Below are positions 18,921-30,044 of a DNA stretch of 44,135 nt, piece by piece; position 1 is the stretch's first letter; every line of letters begins with the position of its first letter. The notes beneath the pieces were generated by a model. That model saw nothing but the letters and a program-made list of their open reading frames with translations, ran no database searches and had not been told where the DNA came from. The translations under genes and the position numbers were made by a program. The DNA lies in the NCBI GenBank assembly GCA_016235245.1, contig JACRLO010000037.1, positions 1 through 44,135 on the forward strand, in the 5' to 3' direction. The DNA comes from Nitrospirota bacterium. Its GTDB lineage: Bacteria; Nitrospirota; Thermodesulfovibrionia; Thermodesulfovibrionales; UBA6898.

Positions 18921-19110
18921 TCAGGTGGAAAGCAGGGACTGAACTTTGTCAGCGAGACTATGCAGGGCAAAGGGTTTATTGAAATCCTTCCGGGTATTTC
19001 CATCGACATAGAGAGAGACCATCTGCGGGAGCGATTGTCCGGAAGTCGGGGCTGTTTATCATCTGTTTTGCCCCGGACTTCATGACCGTCTCGTTTATTT
19101 GCTTCTTTTC
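18921..19110 (-). pseudogene. Possible frameshifted receiver-domain remnant
   Basis: Downstream of the helical-repeat gene, one minus frame ends with YVDGNTRKDFNKPFALHSLA and a short amphipathic tail to a stop at 18921. This looks like the beta5-alpha5 end of a response-regulator receiver (KPF-x-L-x-x-L-x-x-K-V). An adjacent frame upstream reads INETVMKSGAKQMINSPDF, also receiver-like. The frames meet near a CTCTCTCT-type dinucleotide run around 19010-19018. No full receiver or phospho-acceptor Asp can be built, so this may be a degraded fragment or coincidence. Confidence 0.3.
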
Positions 19111-19784
19111 TATCGGGGCTTTCTCGCCTGAAGCAGCCGTTTTGATGCGCCACGTATGACTTCAGGCACATTTTTGTTCTTCTCCAGTATGATGAGGTCT
19201 TTGGTCTTGATTTCGCCGATCAGGCCCATGGATATCCCTGGCGGTGTCTTGGGGTTTGTAACCAATGCGTGAACTACTGCGTAGCTCTTGAGCCATTCCC
19301 TGTTCTTCGAGATCCTTCTCAGCGCCTCTTCGTGGATAGAACGGGAGCGGGCGATCAGCTCTATCTCCGTATCGGTGATCTTCTGGTTGTCCAGTACGCT
19401 GAGCATGACCTCCTTGTTCGTGTCCTTGATCAGAATGCCGCGGACTTCCCTGCTGCCCTTCATCGCCAGCTGGACTCTTTCGGATACGGTCAGTGTCTGG
19501 ATCTTCTGGAGGATATTCTGCACACGGACCTCTTTTGGCCTCTCCGTCCGTGCCACGGCTGTTGTCGTTTTGGCGGGAAGATGGAGAGACCCGGAGATCA
19601 GGCTCCTGACGTCAGCAGGAGTGTCCGGATGATCGTACAGCACCTGCAGGATTTCCGGTCTTGTTATATTTGCGCTGGCGATCTCCTGAAAGATATCTGC
19701 GTCATCAGCAGCCTCAATCAGGACCTCTACTACTTCTTTTGATGCGACTGAGTAGTCGAGTCCTATCAGAATTGGCTCATCCAT
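19110..19784 (-). CDS. Alpha-helical repeat protein of unknown function
   Basis: A 224-residue soluble protein that I do not recognise by name. Residues 100-220 consist of short helical repeats of about 20-30 residues with a recurrent pattern of hydrophobic positions and LL/N/P landmarks (NKEVMLSVLDNQKITDTEIE, then NPKTPPGISMGLIGEIKTKD). This resembles HEAT/leucine-rich-variant scaffolds. Residues 1-80 form an acidic N-terminal helical unit with VLYDHPDTPADVRSLI. The ATG overlaps the 3' end of tlyA by eight bases and follows a GGAG, so it is co-translated with tlyA. A protein-binding role is inference. Confidence 0.78.
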   Translation of the reverse strand: MDEPILIGLDYSVASKEVVEVLIEAADDADIFQEIASANITRPEILQVLYDHPDTPADVRSLISGSLHLPAKTTTAVARTERPKEVRVQNILQKIQTLTVSERVQLAMKGSREVRGILIKDTNKEVMLSVLDNQKITDTEIELIARSRSIHEEALRRISKNREWLKSYAVVHALVTNPKTPPGISMGLIGEIKTKDLIILEKNKNVPEVIRGASKRLLQARKPR

Positions 19785-20523
19785 GATTTTTTCTCCTTAG
19801 GTGAATAAAGTATTCTCTGTTGCCCTTCTGCCCCGGAAGCGGCGATTCATAATCTCCCATGACAATGAACCCTGATGCTGCTGAAAAATCGCTCACTTTC
19901 TTCACCGCAGCCAGTCTTTTCGACTCATCCCGTATTACGCCGCCTTTATCGACCATGCCCTTGCCGACCTCGAATTGTGGCTTCACCAGTGCGAGTACGT
20001 CGCCGTCATGACCCAGAAAATCCAGCACTCTCGGAAGCACCTGGGTGAGCGAAATGAATGAGACATCAATAACGACAAGATCGATCGGTTCAGGTATGCG
20101 GTCAGCCTCGAGGTGTCTGATGTTTGTCTTTTCGAGCAGAATAACGCGAGGGTCATTCCTGAGAGACCAGTCAAGCTGGCCATAACCGACATCAATGGCA
20201 TAGACCCTTGCTGCACCTCTTTTTAAAACACAGTCAGTAAAGCCTCCCGTCGAGCTTCCGATATCCATGACGATTTTAGCGGCAAGGTCGATATGGGAGA
20301 ACTCAAGCGCACCTTCGAGTTTGATGCCGCCTCTGCTGACAAAAGGGATGTCGTTCTCCCTGAGCGCAACAACAGCATTGATATCTACGAGAGCGCCAGC
20401 CTTGGATTCCTCTTTTCCGTCAACCAGGACATTTCCGGCCATAATGAGCGCTTTTGCCCTGTCTCTGCTCTTGACGAGCGACCGGTCAACAATGATCTTA
20501 TCTAATCTGTCTTTCTGTTTCAT
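19777..20523 (-). CDS. tlyA: TlyA-family rRNA 2'-O-methyltransferase
   Basis: A 248-residue protein with an N-terminal S4 RNA-binding domain (RLDKIIVDRSLVKSRDRAKA) and an FtsJ-like methyltransferase domain. SAM motif I is MDIGSSTGGFTDC; further motifs are AIDVGYGQLDW, VVIDVSFISL and LVKPQFEVGKG. The K-D-K-E type catalytic residues appear present. TlyA methylates riboses in 16S and/or 23S rRNA; the hemolysin name is historical. A TTG lies one codon upstream, but ATG 20523 is the simpler start. It follows dxs as is common in many bacteria. Confidence 0.93.
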   Translation of the reverse strand: MKQKDRLDKIIVDRSLVKSRDRAKALIMAGNVLVDGKEESKAGALVDINAVVALRENDIPFVSRGGIKLEGALEFSHIDLAAKIVMDIGSSTGGFTDCVLKRGAARVYAIDVGYGQLDWSLRNDPRVILLEKTNIRHLEADRIPEPIDLVVIDVSFISLTQVLPRVLDFLGHDGDVLALVKPQFEVGKGMVDKGGVIRDESKRLAAVKKVSDFSAASGFIVMGDYESPLPGQKGNREYFIHLRRKNHG

Positions 20524-20573
20524 CAATAATTCTAAACGGAATGACGCGGAATATTGTGCGAGATGGTGAGACT

Positions 20574-20579
20574 ATTATA
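20574..20579 (-). promoter_or_regulatory. TATAAT -10 candidate upstream of tlyA
   Basis: A perfect TATAAT on the minus strand about 50 bases before the tlyA start, preceded by a long T-rich run. The -35 is poor (TGTATA at 17 bases). It may give tlyA its own transcript in addition to read-through from dxs. Confidence 0.35.
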
Positions 20580-20629
20580 AAGAAAAAAACAATATTTATA
20601 CAGGAATGCTGTTCATGGAGAGGGCAGAA

Positions 20630-22504
20630 TCATCTGCTGCAAAGAGGTTCTTTTATGAAGGCGAGGGCGGCCTGGTAGATACCTTCTTCATCAATACCGC
20701 AGGCGGCTCTCAGACTGCTCATGCTACCCTGTTCAATAAACGAATCAGGTATGCCGATCCTCTTTATAGCAATGTGGGACATTTTTGCTTCATTAAGGCA
20801 TTCCATCACAGCACTGCCGAATCCTCCCTGGAGGGCGTTTTCCTCAACGGTAATGATCCTGGGTATGCGTGAAGCCATCGACAGGAGGATATCGCGGTCA
20901 AGGGGCTTGATAAACCTCGCATTGACCACTGCTGCCTGAATACCCGCCTCTTCAAGGCGAGCTGCCGCCTTAAGGGCAGCAATAGAAGGATTGCCGATCG
21001 CCATGATCATCATGTCATTACCTTCACGAAGCAGTTCTGCGCAGCCTCGAAAAATGGGAGAAGCTGGAATACCGGACTGTGGAGCCCTGCCGCGCGGATA
21101 ACGGATTGCCACAGGGCCGGCATGGTTCATTGCCCAGGCAAGCATTAGACGCAGTTCTTCCGTATTCCTCGGCGCAAGGCATGTGAGATTTGGAATATGC
21201 CGCAGGAAGGATATGTCAAAAATACCATGGTGAGTGGGCCCGTCTTCCCCTACGAGGCCTGCCCTGTCTATGGCAAAGACAACGGGAAGGTCCTGGAGGC
21301 AGACGTCATGGATTATCTGGTCGTAGGCGCGCTGCAGGAACGTGGAATAGACCGCAACAACAGGCCTGAGTCCCCCTGCCGCAAGGCCGGCAGCAAAGGT
21401 CACGGCATGCTGCTCTGCAATGCCGACATCATAAAAGCGGTCAGGGAAGCGCTCTGCAAAGCAGTCGAGCCCTGTTCCCTCTTTCATGGCAGCAGAGATG
21501 GCGATCACCCTGCTGTCTGCTTCTGCAAGTTCTGTAAGAGCTGCACCGAATGCAGCGCTATAGGTCACGGAGCCTGTGCTGAGCGGTGAGCCGGTCTCCA
21601 CTTCGAAGGGGCCGATGCCATGAAAGACACAGGGGTCCTTTTCAGAGAATTCGTATCCCTTGCCTTTTTTGGTGATCACGTGCACAAGGGTAGGTGATGT
21701 CGAGGATTTTATCCTGTTCAGCGTTTCGATCAGAAGCTCGGTGTTGTGGCCGTCAATTGGACCAATGTAGTCAAACCCCATCTCTTCGAAGAGGATGCCG
21801 GGAAGGATCATGCCTTTGAGGGTTTCTTCAGCCTTTTGCGCTATCTTTGCAACAGAGCCGCCGAGTTTCGGTATGCCTTCAAGGAAGGATTTCGTCTCTT
21901 TCTTGAACTTGCGGTACCGCTCGTCGGTAAGGATCCTGTTCATATATGCGGAAAGGGCCCCGACATTCGGAGATATCGACATCTCATTGTCATTAAGAAT
22001 GACGATGAGGTCCTTTTTGCCGTGGCCGGCATTGTTCAGACCTTCAAAGGCGAGGCCTCCAGAGAGTGCTCCGTCGCCGATTACTGCTATGACCTTGAAA
22101 TGCTCACTGTTTCTGTCGCGCGCCTCAAGCAGCCCAAGCGCAGCGGATATGGATGTTGAGCTGTGGCCGGTGCCGAATGCGTCATGGGGGCTTTCGGATA
22201 TTTTTGGAAAACCCGAAATGCCCTTCTCTGTTCTGAGTGTCGAGAACTGTTCCTTGCGGCCGGTAAGAATTTTGTGGGCGTAGGATTGATGGCCGACATC
22301 CCAGACTATCCTGTCCAAAGGGGAATTGAAGGCATGGTGAAGAGCAATGGTCAGCTCAATAATGCCGAGGTTTGATGCTAGGTGGCCGCCATTTACCGCT
22401 ACGGTCTCAATGATCAGGGTCCTGAGCTCATCGGCAACGGTCTTGAGCTCTTCATTGCTGAGCGTCCTGAGGTCTGAGGGTGAAGATATTTTATCGAGAA
22501 TCAT
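20630..22504 (-). CDS. dxs: 1-deoxy-D-xylulose-5-phosphate synthase Dxs
   Basis: A 624-residue thiamine-diphosphate enzyme that condenses pyruvate and glyceraldehyde-3-phosphate, the entry step of the MEP isoprenoid pathway. Landmarks: WDVGHQSYAHKILTGR, the ThDP motif GDGALSGGLAFEGLNNAG with NDN, the central pyrimidine domain (DVGIAEQHAVTFAAGLA) with its catalytic Glu, and the C-terminal transketolase domain. Length is normal. The ATG overlaps the ispA stop (TGATG), so the two precursor-supply genes are translationally coupled. Confidence 0.97.
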   Translation of the reverse strand: MILDKISSPSDLRTLSNEELKTVADELRTLIIETVAVNGGHLASNLGIIELTIALHHAFNSPLDRIVWDVGHQSYAHKILTGRKEQFSTLRTEKGISGFPKISESPHDAFGTGHSSTSISAALGLLEARDRNSEHFKVIAVIGDGALSGGLAFEGLNNAGHGKKDLIVILNDNEMSISPNVGALSAYMNRILTDERYRKFKKETKSFLEGIPKLGGSVAKIAQKAEETLKGMILPGILFEEMGFDYIGPIDGHNTELLIETLNRIKSSTSPTLVHVITKKGKGYEFSEKDPCVFHGIGPFEVETGSPLSTGSVTYSAAFGAALTELAEADSRVIAISAAMKEGTGLDCFAERFPDRFYDVGIAEQHAVTFAAGLAAGGLRPVVAVYSTFLQRAYDQIIHDVCLQDLPVVFAIDRAGLVGEDGPTHHGIFDISFLRHIPNLTCLAPRNTEELRLMLAWAMNHAGPVAIRYPRGRAPQSGIPASPIFRGCAELLREGNDMMIMAIGNPSIAALKAAARLEEAGIQAAVVNARFIKPLDRDILLSMASRIPRIITVEENALQGGFGSAVMECLNEAKMSHIAIKRIGIPDSFIEQGSMSSLRAACGIDEEGIYQAALAFIKEPLCSR

Positions 22505-23391
22505 CAGTTTTTCCTTGCAAGGAGATAGTCGGCAATTTCTCTGAGCGCATCAGCTTCCGATGAAAAGACAGAGAGTGCTGACTTTGCGTCTGCAATAAGA
22601 CCTTGGGCTATATCTTTTGATCGCTGCAGGCCATAATATCGCGGGTAGGTCATCTTGTGGATCTTTTCATCCGAGCCTGCCGTTTTGCCCATTTCTTCGG
22701 TATCGCCCTCTATGTCAAGTATATCATCAATTACCTGAAACGCAAGGCCGATGCTGTTTCCATAAGCGGTTAACGCATCAAGTACGGTCTGGCTGCCCCC
22801 ATAGAGGATTGGGCCGATACGCACCGATGCGCGAAGCAGAGCGCCGGTCTTATGCGAATGAATGAACTTCAGGGTTTCTCCATCAGGTTCCTTGTTTTCA
22901 GAGAGCATATCCTGAACCTGCCCTGCCACCATGCCGTCAAGGCCGGAGGCAAGTGCGATCTCCCGCAAAGCTCCCATCAGATGAGAAACAGAAACCATTG
23001 ATGACAGGGAAGGGTCCGAGAGGATACTGAACGCCTCGGTAAGGAGAGCGTCACCGGCAAGAATTGCGATCGCCTCGCCATAGACCTTGTGATTCGTAGG
23101 CTTGCCTCTTCTCAGATCATCATTGTCCATGGCAGGAAGATCATCATGGATCAGGGAATAGGTATGGATCAGTTCGAGTGCTGATGCATAAGGAACTATA
23201 TCCCGCGGATTGCCGCCGCAGGTTTCGTATGCGGCGAGTGCAAGGATAGGCCGTATGCGTTTTCCGCCTGCAAAGAGGGAGTAGAGCATTGCTTCCTGCA
23301 AAACAGGGGGGTTGCGCTGTATACGGTAGAATTCCCTGAAGAATGAATCTACCAGTGTCTGTTTATCTTTTAGGTAAGCTTTGATGTCCAT
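22504..23391 (-). CDS. ispA: Short-chain polyprenyl diphosphate synthase (IspA-type)
   Basis: A 295-residue all-helical prenyltransferase. The first aspartate-rich motif is DDLPAMDNDDLRRG (about 88-101), with the two-residue insertion typical of bacterial farnesyl/geranylgeranyl synthases; the second is DDILDIEGD. GGKRIRP near residue 42 binds pyrophosphate. It makes FPP or GGPP for quinones, undecaprenyl phosphate or hopanoids. Exact chain length cannot be fixed by eye. It lies directly upstream of dxs with a one-base overlap. Confidence 0.92.
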   Translation of the reverse strand: MDIKAYLKDKQTLVDSFFREFYRIQRNPPVLQEAMLYSLFAGGKRIRPILALAAYETCGGNPRDIVPYASALELIHTYSLIHDDLPAMDNDDLRRGKPTNHKVYGEAIAILAGDALLTEAFSILSDPSLSSMVSVSHLMGALREIALASGLDGMVAGQVQDMLSENKEPDGETLKFIHSHKTGALLRASVRIGPILYGGSQTVLDALTAYGNSIGLAFQVIDDILDIEGDTEEMGKTAGSDEKIHKMTYPRYYGLQRSKDIAQGLIADAKSALSVFSSEADALREIADYLLARKN

Positions 23392-23457
23392 AGCGAAACC
23401 TGCCGCGAAAGGATAAAGGAAAATACGGTTTCCGGCCCCTTTACCGTCAGCCCTTTC

Positions 23458-24996
23458 TTACTCCCACTCTATCGTGCCCGGAGGTTTTGAGGTTACGTCA
23501 AGAACTACCCTGTTGACGCCTTTCACTTCATTGATGATGCGGTTCGAGATCCTTCCCATCACGTCATAGGGGATCTTGGCCCAGTCTGCGGTCATTCCGT
23601 CCACGCTGGTGACCGCCCGTACCGCCACCACATTGTCGTACGTGCGTTCATCTCCCATGACCCCGACGCTCTTGATCGGGAGGATCACGGCAAAGGCCTG
23701 CCATATCTCGCGGTACAGATCTGCAGCCTTGATCTCGTCGAGCACGATCGCATCAGCCTCCCGCAGGATATGAAGCTTCTCTGCGGTAATATCGCCGATG
23801 CAGCGTATGGCCAGTCCCGGACCGGGGAAAGGGTGGCGCCAGCAGATCTCCTCAGGCAGGCCGAGTTCTTCGCCGAGAAGGCGGGCCTCATCCTTGAAGA
23901 GTTCCCTGAGGGGTTCGACGAGCTTCAGCTTCATCACCTCAGGCAGGCCGCCGACATTATGGTGGCTCTTGATCACGGCAGAGGGCCCCTTGAAGGATAC
24001 GCTTTCTATCACATCCGGATAGAGCGTGCCCTGGGCAAGAAATTCTGCATCTGCAATCTTCTTTGCTTCTTCTTCGAAGAGGGCGATGAACTCGTTGCCG
24101 ATGATCTTTCTCTTCCTCTCCGGATCAGTAATGCCGCTCAGCTTTTTGAGGAACCGCTCCCGTGCATCGATATAGATGAGCCTGATATGGAAATGACCCT
24201 CAAAGGTCTTTTTCACCTTTTCAGCCTCTCCCTTGCGGAGAAGACCGTTGTCGACAAAGATGCAGGTCAGGCTGTCGCCGACCGCCCGGTGCAGCAGGAG
24301 CGCAACAACCGATGAGTCCACACCGCCGCTTAATGCGCAGACGATCTTCTTGCCCTCTGTTTTTTTCCGTATGTCTGACACAGACCATTCGATGAATGAT
24401 GCCATCTCCCACGTAGGCTTGCAGCCGCAGATCGTATGCACAAAGTTCTGGAGTATGCGCGTGCCTTCATCGGTATGGACCACCTCCGGATGGAACTGGA
24501 CCGCATAGAAATGTCTTTTGACGTCTGCCATTGCAGCAACCGGTGAATTGGCTGTGTGGCCGATGACCGAGAAGCCTTCAGGCAGCTGTTCTATCTTGTC
24601 TCCATGGCTCATCCAGACCTTGGTTTCCTGTGAGACGCCCCAGAGGAAGTCCTTGTCGCTGTCGATCACAAGCTCGGCATGGCCGTACTCCCTCTTTGTG
24701 GACCGGGCGACTTTACCTCCGAGATAATGTGCCATCACCTGCATGCCGTAGCATATGCCGAGCACCGGTATGCCGAGTTTGAACACTTCCAGATCTGGCG
24801 CAGGGGCCCCCTCGTCGTACACGCTCGAAGGTCCGCCTGACAGTACAATACCCTTGGGGTTAAAGGCCCTGATCTTTTCCATAGGTGTATTGAACGGAAA
24901 GATCTCGGAATACACTTTGCCGTCGCGGATTCTGCGTGCAATAAGCTGTGTATACTGCGAGCCGAAATCAAGGACTAATATCTTTTCTTCATGCAT
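23458..24996 (-). CDS. guaA: GMP synthase (glutamine-hydrolysing)
   Basis: A 512-residue GuaA converting XMP to GMP. The N-terminal class I glutamine amidotransferase has the nucleophile in GICYGMQ (about 82) and HPEV for the His-Glu pair. The ATP-pyrophosphatase domain has the P-loop SGGVDSSV. The C-terminal dimerisation domain ends in the invariant KPPGTIEWE. It follows guaB by 38 bases, so the two last steps of GMP synthesis form an operon. Confidence 0.98.
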   Translation of the reverse strand: MHEEKILVLDFGSQYTQLIARRIRDGKVYSEIFPFNTPMEKIRAFNPKGIVLSGGPSSVYDEGAPAPDLEVFKLGIPVLGICYGMQVMAHYLGGKVARSTKREYGHAELVIDSDKDFLWGVSQETKVWMSHGDKIEQLPEGFSVIGHTANSPVAAMADVKRHFYAVQFHPEVVHTDEGTRILQNFVHTICGCKPTWEMASFIEWSVSDIRKKTEGKKIVCALSGGVDSSVVALLLHRAVGDSLTCIFVDNGLLRKGEAEKVKKTFEGHFHIRLIYIDARERFLKKLSGITDPERKRKIIGNEFIALFEEEAKKIADAEFLAQGTLYPDVIESVSFKGPSAVIKSHHNVGGLPEVMKLKLVEPLRELFKDEARLLGEELGLPEEICWRHPFPGPGLAIRCIGDITAEKLHILREADAIVLDEIKAADLYREIWQAFAVILPIKSVGVMGDERTYDNVVAVRAVTSVDGMTADWAKIPYDVMGRISNRIINEVKGVNRVVLDVTSKPPGTIEWE

Positions 24997-25034
24997 GGCT
25001 GTTCATCTCTCTCCCTGCGGGCATGGTGAGGGTA

Positions 25035-26782
<1,748 letters not shown>

Positions 26783-27100
26783 ATGAAGAAGACAGTATTA
26801 TTTGTTGCTCTGCTCGTTATCGTGGCATTTGTAGGCAGCGCGTTTGCAGTTCCTGCAGGAAAGAATGTAGAGTTCGCAGGCGGCAGCGCAGGCAAGGTCG
26901 TGTTTGATGGCAAGACCCATGCAGACAAAGGTCTGAAGTGCAATGACTGCCATACCAAGATTTTCCAGATGAAGAAGGGCTCAGCCAAGATGACCATGGC
27001 TGACATGAACGCAGGCAAGAATTGCGGCGAGTGCCATAACGGCACCAAGGCATTCAAGACCAGTGATGCAGCTAACTGCGGTAAGTGCCACAAAAAATAA
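26783..27100 (+). CDS. Secreted triheme c-type cytochrome (cytochrome c7-like)
   Basis: A 105-residue precursor with a signal peptide (1-22, cleavage after AFA) and three haem-attachment motifs: C53NDCH57, C81GECH85 and C99GKCH103. An upstream His (H46) could be a distal haem ligand. About 83 mature residues with three haems fits the cytochrome c7 class of periplasmic electron carriers. The mature protein is rich in Lys and Gly. It is monocistronic: its own promoter lies upstream and a strong terminator follows. Its role is probably periplasmic electron transfer; the partner is not in this window. Confidence 0.92.
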   Translation: MKKTVLFVALLVIVAFVGSAFAVPAGKNVEFAGGSAGKVVFDGKTHADKGLKCNDCHTKIFQMKKGSAKMTMADMNAGKNCGECHNGTKAFKTSDAANCGKCHKK

Positions 27101-27115
27101 GGTAATTTAATTCAA

Positions 27116-27150
27116 TAAAAAAGCCCCCTGTTTTTCAGGGGGCTTTTTTA
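27116..27150. terminator. Intrinsic (bidirectional) terminator
   Basis: A perfect 10-base stem AAGCCCCCTG/CAGGGGGCTT (27121-27130/27136-27145) with a TTTTT loop, flanked by A and T runs on opposite sides. It terminates the cytochrome transcript and could act on minus-strand transcripts as well. Confidence 0.95.
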
Positions 27151-27228
27151 TTGGGTATTTGGAACTGCGTAGGCCGAAAGTCTGAAGAACTACAGGCTAA
27201 ACAATCTGAACAGGCACAGCGCGCCGGA

Positions 27229-28143
27229 TTAGATGCGTGTGAGCCAGGACTTGTATTTCCTGTTTTTGCCTTTTACGACATCAAAAAATATGGACTGCAG
27301 TTTCTTCGTTATCGGGCCGCGGCTTCCTGAGCCGATCTTTCTGTTGTCTATTTCCCTGATTGGCGTTACTTCAGCCGCAGTGCCGGTAAAGAATGCCTCA
27401 TCGGCGATATAAATTTCATCGCGGGTGAAACGTTCTTCAACTACCGGGATCTTGTTGTCCCTCGCGATTTTGATGATGCTGTCACGGGTGATGCCCTCAA
27501 GGATGGTGGTAAGAGGTGTGGTCTTGATCTGTCCGTTGCGAACGATAAAGATATTCTCGCCGCTTCCTTCAGAGACATAGCCCTCAGGGTCAAGGAGCAA
27601 GGCTTCGTCATACCCGCTGGCAATGGCTTCTTTCTTGGCGATTTGAGAATTTACGTAATAACCGCAAATCTTTGCCCGCGTCATGGCAGAGTTGACATGA
27701 TGACGCGTGAATGAAGAGACCTGAATCCTGATGCCCTTGTCGATACCTTCGTCGCCGAGGTAAGCGCCCCAGGGCCAGGCAGCAATGGCAACGCTGATCG
27801 GGTTTCCTTTGGGATAGAGCCCCATGGCGCCGTATCCTATGTACACCAGCGGTCTGATGTAGCACTCCTTCAGCTTATTGACCGTGACCGTTCTGATGAT
27901 CGCATCCCTGATCTCTTTTTTGGAATAGGGTATCTCGATAGTATAGATATGGGCAGATGCAAAGAGCCTGTCGACATGCTCGTCAAGCCTGAAGATAGCC
28001 GAGCCCTTTTCCGTTTTGTAGCAGCGGATTCCCTCGAACATGCCAAGGCCATAGTGGAGGGTGTGTGTAAGTACATGAACCTGTGCCTTGTCCCAGTCAA
28101 CAAGTGTTCCATCCATCCAGATTTTATCAGATTTTTTAATCAT
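27229..28143 (-). CDS. ilvE: Branched-chain amino acid aminotransferase
   Basis: A 304-residue class IV (fold type IV) PLP aminotransferase that interconverts Val, Leu and Ile with their 2-oxo acids. The PLP lysine lies in [12 protein letters not shown]. The C-terminal signature includes [14 protein letters not shown] and GITRDSI. Length and the N-terminal [20 protein letters not shown] are typical of IlvE. It lies 51 bases downstream of argS and is probably co-transcribed with it. Confidence 0.95.
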   Translation of the reverse strand: MIKKSDKIWMDGTLVDWDKAQVHVLTHTLHYGLGMFEGIRCYKTEKGSAIFRLDEHVDRLFASAHIYTIEIPYSKKEIRDAIIRTVTVNKLKECYIRPLVYIGYGAMGLYPKGNPISVAIAAWPWGAYLGDEGIDKGIRIQVSSFTRHHVNSAMTRAKICGYYVNSQIAKKEAIASGYDEALLLDPEGYVSEGSGENIFIVRNGQIKTTPLTTILEGITRDSIIKIARDNKIPVVEERFTRDEIYIADEAFFTGTAAEVTPIREIDNRKIGSGSRGPITKKLQSIFFDVVKGKNRKYKSWLTRI

Positions 28144-28194
28144 AGTACGTTATTAAATCAGGATGTCCAGAGCTCTGTCAACCCGCCTGAGTTC

Positions 28195-29832
28195 CTACAT
28201 TTTTTCCGGAGCATTGACGCCGAGGATGCCGAGCGCATCGCCTATGACGATTTTGATGCCGCTACAGAGAGCGAGACGTGCGCTGGTCAGTCCGGGATCA
28301 TCGCCGACGACGCGGTGGTTATGGTAATACGTATGGAACATGGCTGCCAGTTCCTGGAGATAGAAGGTTATCCTGTGCGGCTCAAATGCGCGTGCTGCGC
28401 CTTCGAGGACCATAGGGTAGGTCAGAAGCTTTTTGATAAGGCTAAGTTCTGCCGGTTCTGACAGCAGGGAGAGGTCTGCATTGTCCGCACTGATGCTCTT
28501 TTCCATGGCATTGGCAAGGATGCTGTTGATCCTGGCATTTGCATACTGGACATAAAAGACAGGGTTTTCCGCCGTGGTTGCGGTCACGACTTCGAGGTCA
28601 AAATCGAGATGGCTGTCGGCCTTTCTCGTAAGGAATATGAACTTGGTCGTGTCCGGACCGACAAGGTCCATAATGTCGCTCAGGGTGACAAAGGTGCCTG
28701 CCCGTTTTGACATCTGGAACGGTTGTCCGTGTTTCAGAAGATTGACCATCTGTACGAGGATGACCTTGAACCTGCTGATATCGTAACCAAAGGCCTGCAT
28801 CACTGATTCGATCCTTGGGATGTACCCGTGATGGTCAGCGCCCCAGATGTATATAATGATGTCAAAATGCCGGTCGAGCTTGTTCTTGTGGTAGGCAATG
28901 TCAGACGCAAAATAGGTGTGCTGTCCGTCGCTCTTGATCACTACCCGGTCTTTGTCATCACGAAAATCCGTGGACCGGAACCAGAGTGCATGACCGCTTT
29001 CATACAGGAAGCCTTTCTGTTGCAGGGCGTCAATCGCCTGCTGTACCTCGCCCTTTTCGAAGATCTCTTTTTCGCTGATCCAGGTATCAAAATCCCTGAT
29101 GCCGAAACGGCCGAGATCGCTCCTGATAAGCACGAGCATCCGTTTATAGGTCCATCGGGTGATCTCATCGCCGCACGTTTCAAAGGGAATGCCTTTGTAT
29201 GATTCGCCTTTCTCTGTCTGCAGCGCAGCTGCCTCTTCATCTATATACTGGCCCCGGTACCCGTCTTCAGGGAAGGGTTGATCAAGCCCGAGGATCTGCT
29301 GATATTTGGCATGCACGGACTGACCGAGGAGCTTCACCTGTCTTCCGGCATCATTGATGTAGTACTCGCGGTCGATGCAATAGCCTGACTCCTCGAGGAG
29401 ATTGCAGAGTGCATTGCCGATTGCCGCCCCCCTGGCATGGCCGATATGAAGCGGTCCTGTCGGGTTTGCACTCACATACTCGATCAGGACCTTGCGACCC
29501 TGTCCCACATTTTCGCGCAGATAGGACTTCTCGGCCTTGAGCAGTTCCCTGAAGGATGCCACGAGATATTCTCTGGTAAAGGTGAAGTTGATGAAGCCGG
29601 GGCCGGCAATTTCGATCTTCTCAAATTTGCGCCTGTCCGTGATCGCATTTGCGATATCTTCTGCTATTATTTTCGGCGCTTTTTTAAAAGCCCGGGCAAG
29701 TCCCATGGCAAGCGGTGTTGAGAGATCGCCAAAGGATTCCTCCCGCGGCGTTTCGATCTCGATGGCCGGCAGCGGTGAAACTCCGAGCGATTCAAGGGCC
29801 TTTGTCAAAACTGCAATAAGGTCTTTTTTCAT
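28195..29832 (-). CDS. argS: Arginyl-tRNA synthetase
   Basis: A 545-residue class I synthetase. It has an N-terminal Arg-tRNA-specific domain, the HIGH motif in PTGPLHIGHARGAA, the KMSKS-equivalent QMSKRAGTFV, and a C-terminal anticodon-binding DALR domain (NARINSI, then AAMFHTYYHNHRVV). It attaches arginine to tRNA-Arg. No Shine-Dalgarno is visible before the ATG, and a predicted promoter sits so close that the mRNA may have almost no leader. Confidence 0.97.
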   Translation of the reverse strand: MKKDLIAVLTKALESLGVSPLPAIEIETPREESFGDLSTPLAMGLARAFKKAPKIIAEDIANAITDRRKFEKIEIAGPGFINFTFTREYLVASFRELLKAEKSYLRENVGQGRKVLIEYVSANPTGPLHIGHARGAAIGNALCNLLEESGYCIDREYYINDAGRQVKLLGQSVHAKYQQILGLDQPFPEDGYRGQYIDEEAAALQTEKGESYKGIPFETCGDEITRWTYKRMLVLIRSDLGRFGIRDFDTWISEKEIFEKGEVQQAIDALQQKGFLYESGHALWFRSTDFRDDKDRVVIKSDGQHTYFASDIAYHKNKLDRHFDIIIYIWGADHHGYIPRIESVMQAFGYDISRFKVILVQMVNLLKHGQPFQMSKRAGTFVTLSDIMDLVGPDTTKFIFLTRKADSHLDFDLEVVTATTAENPVFYVQYANARINSILANAMEKSISADNADLSLLSEPAELSLIKKLLTYPMVLEGAARAFEPHRITFYLQELAAMFHTYYHNHRVVGDDPGLTSARLALCSGIKIVIGDALGILGVNAPEKM

Positions 29833-29840
29833 AGGGATAC

Positions 29841-29870
29841 AGTGTAAATTCCCATTTGGCGTAAAGTCAA
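29841..29870 (-). promoter_or_regulatory. Candidate argS promoter close to the start codon
   Basis: Minus strand: TTGACT (29865-29870), an 18-base spacer, TACACT (29841-29846). The implied transcription start lies only two or three bases before the argS ATG, which has no ribosome site. Confidence 0.4.
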
Positions 29871-29995
29871 ATCCCGGACCTGATCCGGTGCGAAAGAGAC
29901 TGCAATGCGGCTTTCGGCATGTCGCCGATCATTGACGCGTCTGCCGAACAAGCCCCGAACCCCTGGCATATCTGACGCTGACCGCCGGGGTGCTG

Positions 29996-30024
29996 TTGGT
30001 CTTCTCTGATTTATTTGATACAAT
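29996..30024 (+). promoter_or_regulatory. Promoter of the rng/tatA operon
   Basis: TTGGTC (29996-30001), a 17-base spacer, TACAAT (30019-30024). The -10 matches five of six positions, the -35 three. Leader of about 15 bases to the ATG at 30045. Confidence 0.5.
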
Positions 30025-30044
30025 GGCTGTGAGGAACCTCAATT

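Noticed and set aside
18878-19171. 97-codon minus-strand frame downstream of the helical-repeat gene
   Set aside because: Composition is unlike a protein (many Arg, Pro, Ser in irregular runs) and it overlaps a gene end; the receiver-like fragment is in different frames.
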